A DNA stretch of 64,000 nt. Origin: CAYFUR01 sp964346275 (GTDB lineage: Bacteria > Sumerlaeota > Sumerlaeia > SLMS01). Position numbers and translations under genes: made by a program. Below the pieces are notes generated by a model, which searched no databases, had not been told where the DNA came from, and was given only the letters and a program-made list of their open reading frames with translations. The DNA is taken from NCBI GenBank assembly GCA_964346275.1, contig CAYFUR010000002.1, positions 70,068 to 134,067 of the forward strand. Direction: 5' to 3'. Numbering within the stretch: position 1 is the stretch's first letter; each line of letters starts with the position of its first letter. This document shows, one piece after another, positions 43,362 to 50,831 of the stretch.

Positions 43362-44924
43362 ATGATTCGATTCCTGCCCTTCTTCCTTTGTTTCCCTCTC
43401 CTGATCGCTTTCCTGCCGGGATGCACGGAAACGCGCTCCGCGGAAGAGAAAAAGGATTCGCTGATTTTCGGCTATGGCGACAACTTCAAGACCTTTGATC
43501 CAGCGCGGCAAATCTATGCCCAGGAAACGGCCATCATCCAGCAGGTTCTCGAGCCGCTCGCCAAGTTCAACAATGACGTGGAGCTGAAACCCTGCCTGGC
43601 GACGTCATGGGAGGCCACGGACAATTGCAAGACATGGATTTTCACCCTGCGAAAGGGCGTGGCGTTTCACGACGGGACGCCCTTTAACGCCACGGCGGTG
43701 AAGGCGCATTTCGACCGCATCATGGACCCGGCCACGGCAGCGACGCGGGCCCACCGGCTGGAGGAAATCGATCGCATTGAAGTGCTCGACGAGCATCACG
43801 TCGCCTTTCACATGAAGACGCGCAACTGCGTGCTGCCGGAAATCCTGACGGGGGCGTTTGCTTCCATACCGAGCCCAACAGCGATCGAGGAATACGGCAG
43901 CGCCTTCAGCCGCAACCCGGTCGGGACCGGGCCTTTTCAATTTGTCGAGTGGAAACCGGATGTGCATATCAGGCTGCGCCGAAATCCGGATCACTGGAAC
44001 GCGGATGCCTACAACCTGGAGAAGCTGGAATTCCGCCCGGTGCGGGAAAACACCACGCGCCTCATTCTGCTCGAGCAAGGGGTCCTGGATGTCGCGCCGA
44101 TTGCGTTCCCCCAGGTGAACGTGGCCCAAAACGTCGACGACATCGACCTCCAATCCGTCTCCCAGCTTTCTATTGTCTATATCGGTTTCAACGTGGAAAA
44201 GCCTCCCTTTGACGATCCCCGGGTACGGCGCGCGGCCAATTACGCCGTCAACAAAAAGGACCTGGTGGAATACATGTTCTTCGGTGTTGGCGAGCCGGCA
44301 CTCAGCCCGATTCCGGAAGTCCTGCCCGGCTTTAATCCCGATGTGCCGACGTACGACTATGATCCGGAGAAAGCGCGCCGGCTTCTGGAAGAGGCGGGAT
44401 ATACAGAACCGGTGGAGGTCAGCTTCTGGACGCAGGAGACCGGGAAATACTGGAAGACCACGGAAGGCGTGGTCGAGTATCTGCGCGATGTGGGCTTCGA
44501 CGTGCGGGTGAACATCCTGGATAATGCGGTCTACTGGGACAAATTCGATGAATATGTCTTGCCGACGGGCGAGCGATATCCTCGCAAAGAGGGCGTTTAC
44601 GACATTTTTGTAGGCGGCTGGGTCGGCGGGGAAACGATCCACGGGTTCCTGGAACCGCTCTTCAAGGGTGGCTCGTACAGTAACGGCACCTTCTATAATA
44701 ATCCCCAGGTGAATGAACTTCTAACAGAATTCAAGACCTTGCCCGAACCGAAAGACCGGCGGGAAGTCTATAAAGAAATCCAGAAGATTATTGTGGAGGA
44801 CGCACCCTGGATTTTCGCCTTCCACGGCCAGCTGAACCACGGCGTACGCGGCCGAGTGAAAGGCTATCGCGTGAATCCCGCCGGTAATTATTATTTCCAG
44901 GGCGTCCGGACCGAGGACGAATAA
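43362..44924 (+). CDS. Dipeptide/oligopeptide-type ABC substrate-binding lipoprotein (family 5)
   Basis: About 520 residues from the ATG at 43362 (MIRFLPFFLC), lipobox LPG-Cys. Family 5 features: 'FKTFDPARQIYAQE', 'WIFTLRKGVAFHDGTPF' and 'NPVGTGPFQFVEWKP'. It binds peptides, nickel chelates or oligosaccharides in the periplasm for the two permeases encoded next. A GTG at 43314 would extend the N-terminus by 16 residues. First gene of a three-gene operon; dppD/dppF-type ATPase genes are missing here. Confidence 0.92.
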   Translation: MIRFLPFFLCFPLLIAFLPGCTETRSAEEKKDSLIFGYGDNFKTFDPARQIYAQETAIIQQVLEPLAKFNNDVELKPCLATSWEATDNCKTWIFTLRKGVAFHDGTPFNATAVKAHFDRIMDPATAATRAHRLEEIDRIEVLDEHHVAFHMKTRNCVLPEILTGAFASIPSPTAIEEYGSAFSRNPVGTGPFQFVEWKPDVHIRLRRNPDHWNADAYNLEKLEFRPVRENTTRLILLEQGVLDVAPIAFPQVNVAQNVDDIDLQSVSQLSIVYIGFNVEKPPFDDPRVRRAANYAVNKKDLVEYMFFGVGEPALSPIPEVLPGFNPDVPTYDYDPEKARRLLEEAGYTEPVEVSFWTQETGKYWKTTEGVVEYLRDVGFDVRVNILDNAVYWDKFDEYVLPTGERYPRKEGVYDIFVGGWVGGETIHGFLEPLFKGGSYSNGTFYNNPQVNELLTEFKTLPEPKDRREVYKEIQKIIVEDAPWIFAFHGQLNHGVRGRVKGYRVNPAGNYYFQGVRTEDE

Positions 44925-44936
44925 GGAACCCGACCA

Positions 44937-46163
44937 ATGTGGACGACCATCATCAAGCGCCTGGCGCAGCTCATTCCCACGCTTATCGGGGTTTCGCTGC
45001 TGACGTTTGCCATGATGCGGCTTACACCCGGCGATCCCGTGCGCCAGATGCTCGGACCGATGGCGACCCCCGAGGCTATTACTGCCAAGCGTGTGGAACT
45101 CGGTTTTCAGAAATATACCGGAGGCAATCCGTATAGCGCGCGGATCGTGGAACGCGAGGAAGCCCGGTTCCTGCTGATCCTTCGGCCGGATGACGCGGAG
45201 CCGGATCAATTCTCAACCGGTTTGGAACTACAGGTCCACATCGGTGAAAAGCCGAATCCGAACAAGGGGACTGTTATCGATCCTGCGCTCTATGGCCTCG
45301 ACCTCGCTCCAGGGGAAGCGGCCATGGAAATTGAAGGCCATCCCGAGTACCTGGCCGATATAGACGAAGCCAGAATCGTAGTGAATGCGACGCTGGAAGA
45401 CCTCTCGGTTGTGACACAATACCTCACATGGATGGGCAACATCCTCCTGCACGGCGACCTGGGGGATTCGATTACCTCTCAGCGGCCTGTGACCGAGGAG
45501 ATTTTCGGCCGGATTGGTGCCACCATCGAACTCGCAGTGGTCGCCATGTTCTTCGCCACGATGACAGGATTGATTGTCGGGACATTCTCCGCGGTCTATC
45601 CGCGAACCTGGATTGATAATTCCTCGCGGCTCTTTGTCTTTATCTTCCTTGCCATGCCCAGTTTCTGGCTGGGCCTCGAGCTGATTATCATTTTCTCGCG
45701 CAAGCTGGAATGGTTTCCGCCCGCGGGGCGCGGCACTCTTGGCCATCTCTTTTTGCCCGCGACGACGCTCGGAATCAGCACGGGGGCGTTTCTCAGCCGC
45801 ATTCTGCGCTCGTCTATGCTCCAGGTCTTGAATATGGATTATATACGCACCGCCCAGGCAAAGGGGCTGGCGGGCTCACGCGTCGTGCTCAAGCACGCGC
45901 TGAAGAATGCGCTGATTCCCTTCGTCACCGTTGCGGGCTTGTCCCTCGGCGCGTTGCTTGGCGGGTCGGTGATCGTAGAGACGATTTTCAACTGGCCGGG
46001 AATCGGCAAACTGGTGATCGATTCCATCAAGTCGCGCGATTACCCGGTCACCATGGGATGCGTGCTGGTCCTTGCGACGATCTTTGTTCTCGTAAACCTT
46101 GTGGTGGATATGTTGTATGTGGTGCTGGATCCGCGGATCCGCCTGGAAGGAGACACCGACTGA
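44937..46163 (+). CDS. DppB/OppB-type ABC permease with an extra periplasmic segment
   Basis: 408 residues; typical DppB is ~310-340. TM1 (about 9-30) and RLTPGDPVRQMLGP are canonical, then about 95 extra, mostly acidic residues (about 55-155) precede the usual WMGNILLHGDLGDSI and the five-helix core with its permease loop RTAQAKGLAGSRVVLKHALKN. The extra part should lie outside the membrane near the binding protein. AAGGA about 10 bases before the ATG. The stop overlaps the next gene (TGATG). Confidence 0.92.
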   Translation: MWTTIIKRLAQLIPTLIGVSLLTFAMMRLTPGDPVRQMLGPMATPEAITAKRVELGFQKYTGGNPYSARIVEREEARFLLILRPDDAEPDQFSTGLELQVHIGEKPNPNKGTVIDPALYGLDLAPGEAAMEIEGHPEYLADIDEARIVVNATLEDLSVVTQYLTWMGNILLHGDLGDSITSQRPVTEEIFGRIGATIELAVVAMFFATMTGLIVGTFSAVYPRTWIDNSSRLFVFIFLAMPSFWLGLELIIIFSRKLEWFPPAGRGTLGHLFLPATTLGISTGAFLSRILRSSMLQVLNMDYIRTAQAKGLAGSRVVLKHALKNALIPFVTVAGLSLGALLGGSVIVETIFNWPGIGKLVIDSIKSRDYPVTMGCVLVLATIFVLVNLVVDMLYVVLDPRIRLEGDTD

Positions 46164-47053
46164 TGTGGCAGGAAGCCATGAAGTTCTGGCGGCGTTTCCG
46201 GCGGCACAAGCTGGCTATGGCGGGCCTGGGAATCGTCGTGCTTCTTATTTTAACCGTCATCGCATCAGCGTATATCGCGCCATACGAAGACGTGATCAAT
46301 CAGAACCTGCCGTCTGCCCTCGAGCCGCCCAGCTGGGAACATCCCTTCGGTACGGACCATCTCGGCCGCGACATCCTCAAGCGCGTTGTCTATGCGTCGC
46401 GGATTTCTCTTCTCGTCGGCGTCACTGTCGTGGCGATTGGCATGACCCTGGGCACGGTGCTGGGCTTGCTGGCAGGCTATCTGGGCGGCTGGGCGGATCG
46501 GTTGATTTCGCGCTTCATCGATATTATGCTCGCTTTTCCTTTTCTGCTTCTAGCTATTGCGGTGGCTGCGACCATCGGCCCCTGGATGGTCAACAAGATG
46601 CGCGATGCCGGATTCGAAGCGGGGTCCTCCCTGCCGGTTATTCTCGCGCTGGGCTTTGCGACCTTTCCCTCCTACGCGCGGCTGGTTCGCGGCTGCGTTC
46701 TCTCGATCAAGGAAGAGCAGTTCGTGGACGCAGCCAGGGGCCTTGGCGCCCGGGGGACACGGATCATGCTGCGCCACATTCTGCCGAATCTCTTCGGAAC
46801 GCTGCTGGTCTATGGAACGCTGCGTGTATCCACGGCGATTCTGGCGGAGTCAGGCCTGAGCTTTCTCGGCCTGGGCGCCCAGCCGCCAGAGCCAACCTGG
46901 GGCAACATGCTCTCCGATGGGCGTGAATATATCCTGTTCTATACATGGCTGCCCTTGTTTCCGGGGCTGGCGATTCTCGTCACCGTGCTCGGATTCAATT
47001 TCCTGGGCGACGGATTGCGCGACTTGCTCGATCCGCGGCAGAAGGACTATTAA
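46163..47053 (+). CDS. DppC/OppC-type ABC permease
   Basis: About 296 residues from the ATG at 46163, which overlaps the dppB-like stop; GGAAGGAGA at 46145-46153 is its ribosome-binding site. Contains the N-terminal helix (LAMAGLGIVVLLILTVIAS), the DppC hallmark HPFGTDHLGRDIL, and the permease loop DAARGLGARGTRIMLRHILPN. Forms the channel with the upstream permease. An in-frame extension back to 45710 is an artefact of an open frame inside the dppB-like gene. Confidence 0.95.
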   Translation: MWQEAMKFWRRFRRHKLAMAGLGIVVLLILTVIASAYIAPYEDVINQNLPSALEPPSWEHPFGTDHLGRDILKRVVYASRISLLVGVTVVAIGMTLGTVLGLLAGYLGGWADRLISRFIDIMLAFPFLLLAIAVAATIGPWMVNKMRDAGFEAGSSLPVILALGFATFPSYARLVRGCVLSIKEEQFVDAARGLGARGTRIMLRHILPNLFGTLLVYGTLRVSTAILAESGLSFLGLGAQPPEPTWGNMLSDGREYILFYTWLPLFPGLAILVTVLGFNFLGDGLRDLLDPRQKDY

Positions 47054-47056
47054 TCC

Positions 47057-47064
47057 GTATAGAC
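47057..47064 (-). repeat. Octamer GTATAGAC/GTCTATAC, intergenic member of a dispersed family
   Basis: This copy sits in the 18-base gap between the convergent dppC-like and copA genes. By eye I find 14 copies in the window, starting at 10116, 12422, 12709, 14932, 27048, 33268, 38362, 39489, 40152, 47057, 50680, 60090, 60267 and 62427. Six have the extended form CGTATAGACG (or complement). Chance expectation for an octamer of this composition is about 1-2. Coding copies fall in all reading frames without a stop, often using rare ATA or CTA codons. Confidence 0.6.
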
Positions 47065-47071
47065 GCACACG

Positions 47072-49615
47072 TCAGAGGCGCCGCATGCGGACACGCAGCA
47101 GAATTGAGTTGGTCACAACGGAGACGCTGCTGAGGGCCATCGCGGCGGCCGCCCAAATGGGAGCGAGCAGTCCCACCGCGGCCAAGGGAATCAGCGCCGT
47201 GTTGTAGAAGAACGCCCAGAAGAGATTCTGCTTAATCTTGGACATCGTGGCCCGGCTGAGCCGGATCGCATCCACAACCCCCTTCAGTTCCCCGGAAACC
47301 AGCGTAATGGAGCCCGTCTCCATTGCCACGTCCGTGCCGGTGCCAAGGGCGATTCCAATGTCCGCCTGGGCGAGCGCCGGCGCATCGTTGATCCCATCGC
47401 CCACCATGGCGACGCGGTGTCCGTCCTTCTGCAATTCCTCGATCTTGTTCGCCTTATCCTCCGGGGCGACTTCGGCCATAACCTGCGAGGGTTCGATTCC
47501 AGCTTCTCCCGCGATGGCCTCTGCCGTTCGCTGATTATCTCCCGTGATCAGCCAAACCGCGAGTCCGAGGCGCTCCCGCAGTTCCTTTACGACGGCCGGG
47601 CCGCGCTCCTTGATGGTATCCGCGATGGCAATCATGCCCAGCAGCTTGCCCTCTCCCGCGAGACAAATCACCGTTTTGCCTTCGCGTTCAAGCTCCTCGC
47701 GGCGCTGGCGCTGCGGATCAGGGAAATTGATGTTCTCCTGCTCCATAAGGCGTGGCGAACCAGCCAGAAGCTCTTTCCCGTCAACGGTTCCCCGGATACC
47801 TTTCCCAGTAATGGCTTCGAAATCCTGAACGCCTTCCAGTTGGATATCTTTGTCCCCGGCATGACGGACGACGGCTTCGCCCAGGGGATGCTCGCTGGCT
47901 TTTTCCAGGCTTCCCGCCAGCCGGAGTAACTCCTCTTCACTGTCCAGGTTGACCGGCTCAAGATCGGTGACCCTTGGTTTGCCTTCCGTCAGGGTTCCCG
48001 TCTTGTCGAAGACGATCACATCCAGGCCCCGGGCACGTTCGATGGCTTCCGCCTCGCGGATCAGGATGCCGCGATGAGCGCCTTCGCCGGTGCCGACCAT
48101 GATCGCAGTCGGCGTGGCCAGGCCAAGCGCGCATGGGCATGCAACAATGAGCACCGCAACGGCCGTGATGAGCGCATGCACCCAGTCTCCATCCAACGCC
48201 GACCACGCGATGAAGGTGACTGCGGCAACGCCCATAACAGAGGGGACAAAGACGTTGGAAACCTTGTCGGCAAGGCGCTGGATATCCGCTTTGCTTTCCT
48301 GGGCGCGCTCGACCATTTCGATAATCTGGCCGAGGGCGGTTTCGCTGCCGACTTTTGTCGCTCGGACTTTCAGCTGCCCCTTCTGGTTGATCGTGGCGCC
48401 GATCACTTCGTCATTCTCACCCCGATCGGCGGGAATGGACTCACCGGTGACCATGGACTCGTCAACGGTCGAGTGGCCGGAAACAACAACGCCGTCTGTC
48501 GGAATCTTCTCACCTGGCCGGATGACCATGATATCGTCGATCTGGACTTCTTCCGCGGGTATTTCGACGACTTCACCGTTCCGCTCGACACGTGCCTTGC
48601 GCGCGGCCAGATCCATGAGGGCAGAAATCGATTCGCCCGCCTTCATCCGGGCGCGGGCCTCAAGCCACTTTCCCACGCTGATCAGCGTCACAATCATGGC
48701 CGCCGTTTCAAAATAGACGGCCCCACTGCCGATTGTGGTACCGAGCCACTCGCCGACCAGGACAACGGTCGAGAACACAAAGGCCACCCCAGAGCCCAAG
48801 GCGATGAGCGAGTCCATGTGGAAGTAGCCGCGCTTGAGCCCGCCCCAGGCGGACACAAAGAAATGCCGCCCCGCGACCACCATCACCGCAGTGGTGAAAA
48901 CAAGCGAGACGATGGTATCGCCGGGAAAGGCGATGGCCTCCCCAAACCAGTGCCCGCCCATTTCGATGACCATGACCGGCAGGGTCAGCACCGCTCCGAC
49001 AATCCAGCGGAAGAACCATGCGCGGACTTCCGCCTCTTTGCGTGCGCGGGTTTCGTCGGCTTTCCGCTGGGCGCTTTTTTCCCGGCGCGGGTGAGCCTCA
49101 TAGCCCACGTTGGCGACAGCCTGCTCCGCCCCCTTCTCGATCGTTTCACGGTCGGCACCTTCTGAAAGGTCCGCCGTGGCGCGATCCATGGCGAAGTTCA
49201 CGCGGGCAGCGCTGACTCCCGGTACGCTGGAAATAGCTTTCTCGACTTTCGAGACGCAAGAAGCGCAGTGCATGCCCTCGATATCAAAAGTCAGCGTTCC
49301 GGCGCGGCCGCGACTTTTATGATCCTGGTCTTTTTTGTCCTCCCCAGGAAAACCCTCTTGTTCGCTGTCATCGCGTTCTTCCGCATCGCCCCCGCCTGTC
49401 AGGCGAGCCTTGTAGTTCGTACCTGCCAGCGCGTTGTCTAAATCTTTTTGCGAGATTTCTCCGGAAAGTGAAAGAAGTGCGCGTGAACCATCGAGGGTAA
49501 CCTCAGCAGATTCAACGGCCGGCAACTCTTCAAGTTTCTTGCGCACAGATTGCACGCAATGCTGGCAGGTCATCCCCTCAATGGATACTTCCTGCCGAGT
49601 TGACGCTGTGTCCAT
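47072..49615 (-). CDS. copA: Copper-exporting P1B-type ATPase with two heavy-metal domains
   Basis: About 847 residues from the ATG at 49615, with AAGGAG 9-10 bases upstream. Two N-terminal HMA domains carry GMTCQHC (C17, C20) and GMHCASC, separated by an acidic linker. The P-type core has the transmembrane CPC motif (VACPCALGLATP), phosphorylation site DKTGTLTEG, the nucleotide-domain HP (SEHPLGEA) and GDGINDAPALAQADIGIA. The CPC motif plus two CxxC domains indicate Cu(I) (or Ag+) export from the cytoplasm. No copper-sensing regulator is adjacent. Confidence 0.95.
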   Translation of the reverse strand: MDTASTRQEVSIEGMTCQHCVQSVRKKLEELPAVESAEVTLDGSRALLSLSGEISQKDLDNALAGTNYKARLTGGGDAEERDDSEQEGFPGEDKKDQDHKSRGRAGTLTFDIEGMHCASCVSKVEKAISSVPGVSAARVNFAMDRATADLSEGADRETIEKGAEQAVANVGYEAHPRREKSAQRKADETRARKEAEVRAWFFRWIVGAVLTLPVMVIEMGGHWFGEAIAFPGDTIVSLVFTTAVMVVAGRHFFVSAWGGLKRGYFHMDSLIALGSGVAFVFSTVVLVGEWLGTTIGSGAVYFETAAMIVTLISVGKWLEARARMKAGESISALMDLAARKARVERNGEVVEIPAEEVQIDDIMVIRPGEKIPTDGVVVSGHSTVDESMVTGESIPADRGENDEVIGATINQKGQLKVRATKVGSETALGQIIEMVERAQESKADIQRLADKVSNVFVPSVMGVAAVTFIAWSALDGDWVHALITAVAVLIVACPCALGLATPTAIMVGTGEGAHRGILIREAEAIERARGLDVIVFDKTGTLTEGKPRVTDLEPVNLDSEEELLRLAGSLEKASEHPLGEAVVRHAGDKDIQLEGVQDFEAITGKGIRGTVDGKELLAGSPRLMEQENINFPDPQRQRREELEREGKTVICLAGEGKLLGMIAIADTIKERGPAVVKELRERLGLAVWLITGDNQRTAEAIAGEAGIEPSQVMAEVAPEDKANKIEELQKDGHRVAMVGDGINDAPALAQADIGIALGTGTDVAMETGSITLVSGELKGVVDAIRLSRATMSKIKQNLFWAFFYNTALIPLAAVGLLAPIWAAAAMALSSVSVVTNSILLRVRMRRL

Positions 49616-49825
49616 GGAAACAGACTCCTTTCGCAGGGGGCGAGCGGTGCACAAACCGCGCCATGCCAATCATCTTTGGATCTTCCGGTGAAATACCCCT
49701 GATCCGCCATTGATTCTCTAAAGGGGTTCTGCTTGCCTCTCTCGCGCCCCGTCGATTGGGTCTTGGGGCGGCATGAGAAAGCCGCGCGCCGATTGGGCGC
49801 GACACAACGCAATGGACATGACTGG
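49616..49825. promoter_or_regulatory. Divergent spacer copA / nucleotidyltransferase
   Basis: 210 bases that must hold both promoters. Apart from the copA ribosome-binding site (complement of CTCCTTTC at 49626-49633) I see no CueR- or CsoR-like palindrome. Confidence 0.35.
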
Positions 49826-50761
49826 ATGAAACCCACCCTCCTGATCATGGCCGCCGGAATTGGAAATCGTTACGGTGGCTTGAAACAAATCGATCCCGTC
49901 GGCCCCAATGGCGAGATCATTATCGATTACTCGATTTACGATGCGATTCGCGCTGGATTCGGCAAGGTGGTCTTCGTCATCCGCCATGATTTCGAAAAAG
50001 CCTTTCGCGAGAAGATTGGAAACAAGTTCGAGGGCGTAATCGATATCCATTACGCTTTCCAGGACCTAGACGCTCACACCGGCGATTTCCAGGTTCCCAG
50101 CGATCGCGTCAAACCATGGGGCACCGGACAGGCCCTGCTGGTGGCGGCGGATGCGATCAACGAACCCTTTATCGTAATCAACGCGGATGACTTCTACGGC
50201 CGCCATTCCTACCAGATCATGGCCGATTATCTTCTCAACCATGGTGATTCCGAGCCAGAATACGGCATGGTTGGCTATATCCTGCGGAATACGCTTTCCA
50301 AGTATGGCTTCGTCTCGCGAGGGGTTTGCGAAACCAATGGAAACGGGAATCTGCTGAAAGTAACCGAGCGCAAACGGATCGCTCCCCACGGCAGCGGCGG
50401 AGCGCGCTTTGTCGATCCAGAAGGAAAAGAGCACATCCTTTCCGGCGACGAGACGGTTTCCATGAATTTCTGGGGCTTCAAACCTTCAATTTTCCCCCAC
50501 ATGGAACGCCAGTTCGAAGAATTCCTGCACACCCAGGGCAACGACCCGAAATCGGAATTCTATATTCCGACGTCTCTGGACGAACTCGTGGAAGAAGACA
50601 TCGCTCACGTGCGCGTCCTCAAAACGGAAGATTCCTGGTTTGGAGTCACTTATCGCGAGGACAAAAAACACGCGATCCGGTCTATACGAGAGTTAATCAA
50701 CCAAGGTGTCTATCCAGAGAAACTCTGGGACCGGCCAGCGTTAAAAAAGAGAAGCACATGA
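49826..50761 (+). CDS. Sugar-phosphate nucleotidyltransferase-like protein
   Basis: About 311 residues from the ATG at 49826 (MKPTLLIMAAGIGNRYGG). The N-terminal glycine-rich loop AAGIGNRYGGLKQIDPVGPNG and the later metal-binding INADDFYG (Asp pair) mark a Rossmann-like NTP-transferase domain as in glucose-1-phosphate nucleotidyltransferases. The C-terminal half does not match a named subfamily that I recognise, so base and sugar specificity are unknown. No strong ribosome-binding site. Followed by a terminator. Octamer copy GTCTATAC at 50680. Confidence 0.8.
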   Translation: MKPTLLIMAAGIGNRYGGLKQIDPVGPNGEIIIDYSIYDAIRAGFGKVVFVIRHDFEKAFREKIGNKFEGVIDIHYAFQDLDAHTGDFQVPSDRVKPWGTGQALLVAADAINEPFIVINADDFYGRHSYQIMADYLLNHGDSEPEYGMVGYILRNTLSKYGFVSRGVCETNGNGNLLKVTERKRIAPHGSGGARFVDPEGKEHILSGDETVSMNFWGFKPSIFPHMERQFEEFLHTQGNDPKSEFYIPTSLDELVEEDIAHVRVLKTEDSWFGVTYREDKKHAIRSIRELINQGVYPEKLWDRPALKKRST

Positions 50762-50768
50762 GAGACGA

Positions 50769-50804
50769 ATGCCCCGGGAGCGAACTCCCGGGGCATCGCT
50801 TTTC
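50769..50804. terminator. Strong terminator between convergent genes
   Basis: Perfect 12-bp stem ATGCCCCGGGAG/CTCCCGGGGCAT with tetraloop CGAA (50769-50796), followed by CGCTTTTCG on the + strand. It separates the nucleotidyltransferase gene from the beta-helix gene ending at 50832. Confidence 0.85.
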
Positions 50805-50831
50805 GACTGGTCTTTTGCGCCTGGGCCGTTC

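Noticed and set aside
45710..46162. N-terminal extension of the DppC-type permease
   Set aside because: The extra frame is an open shadow inside the DppB-type gene. The ATG at 46163 has a strong ribosome-binding site and matches the family start.
47490..47510. GGTTCGATTCC sequence inside copA, resembling a tRNA T-arm
   Set aside because: It lies within conserved coding sequence and no other tRNA arms surround it.
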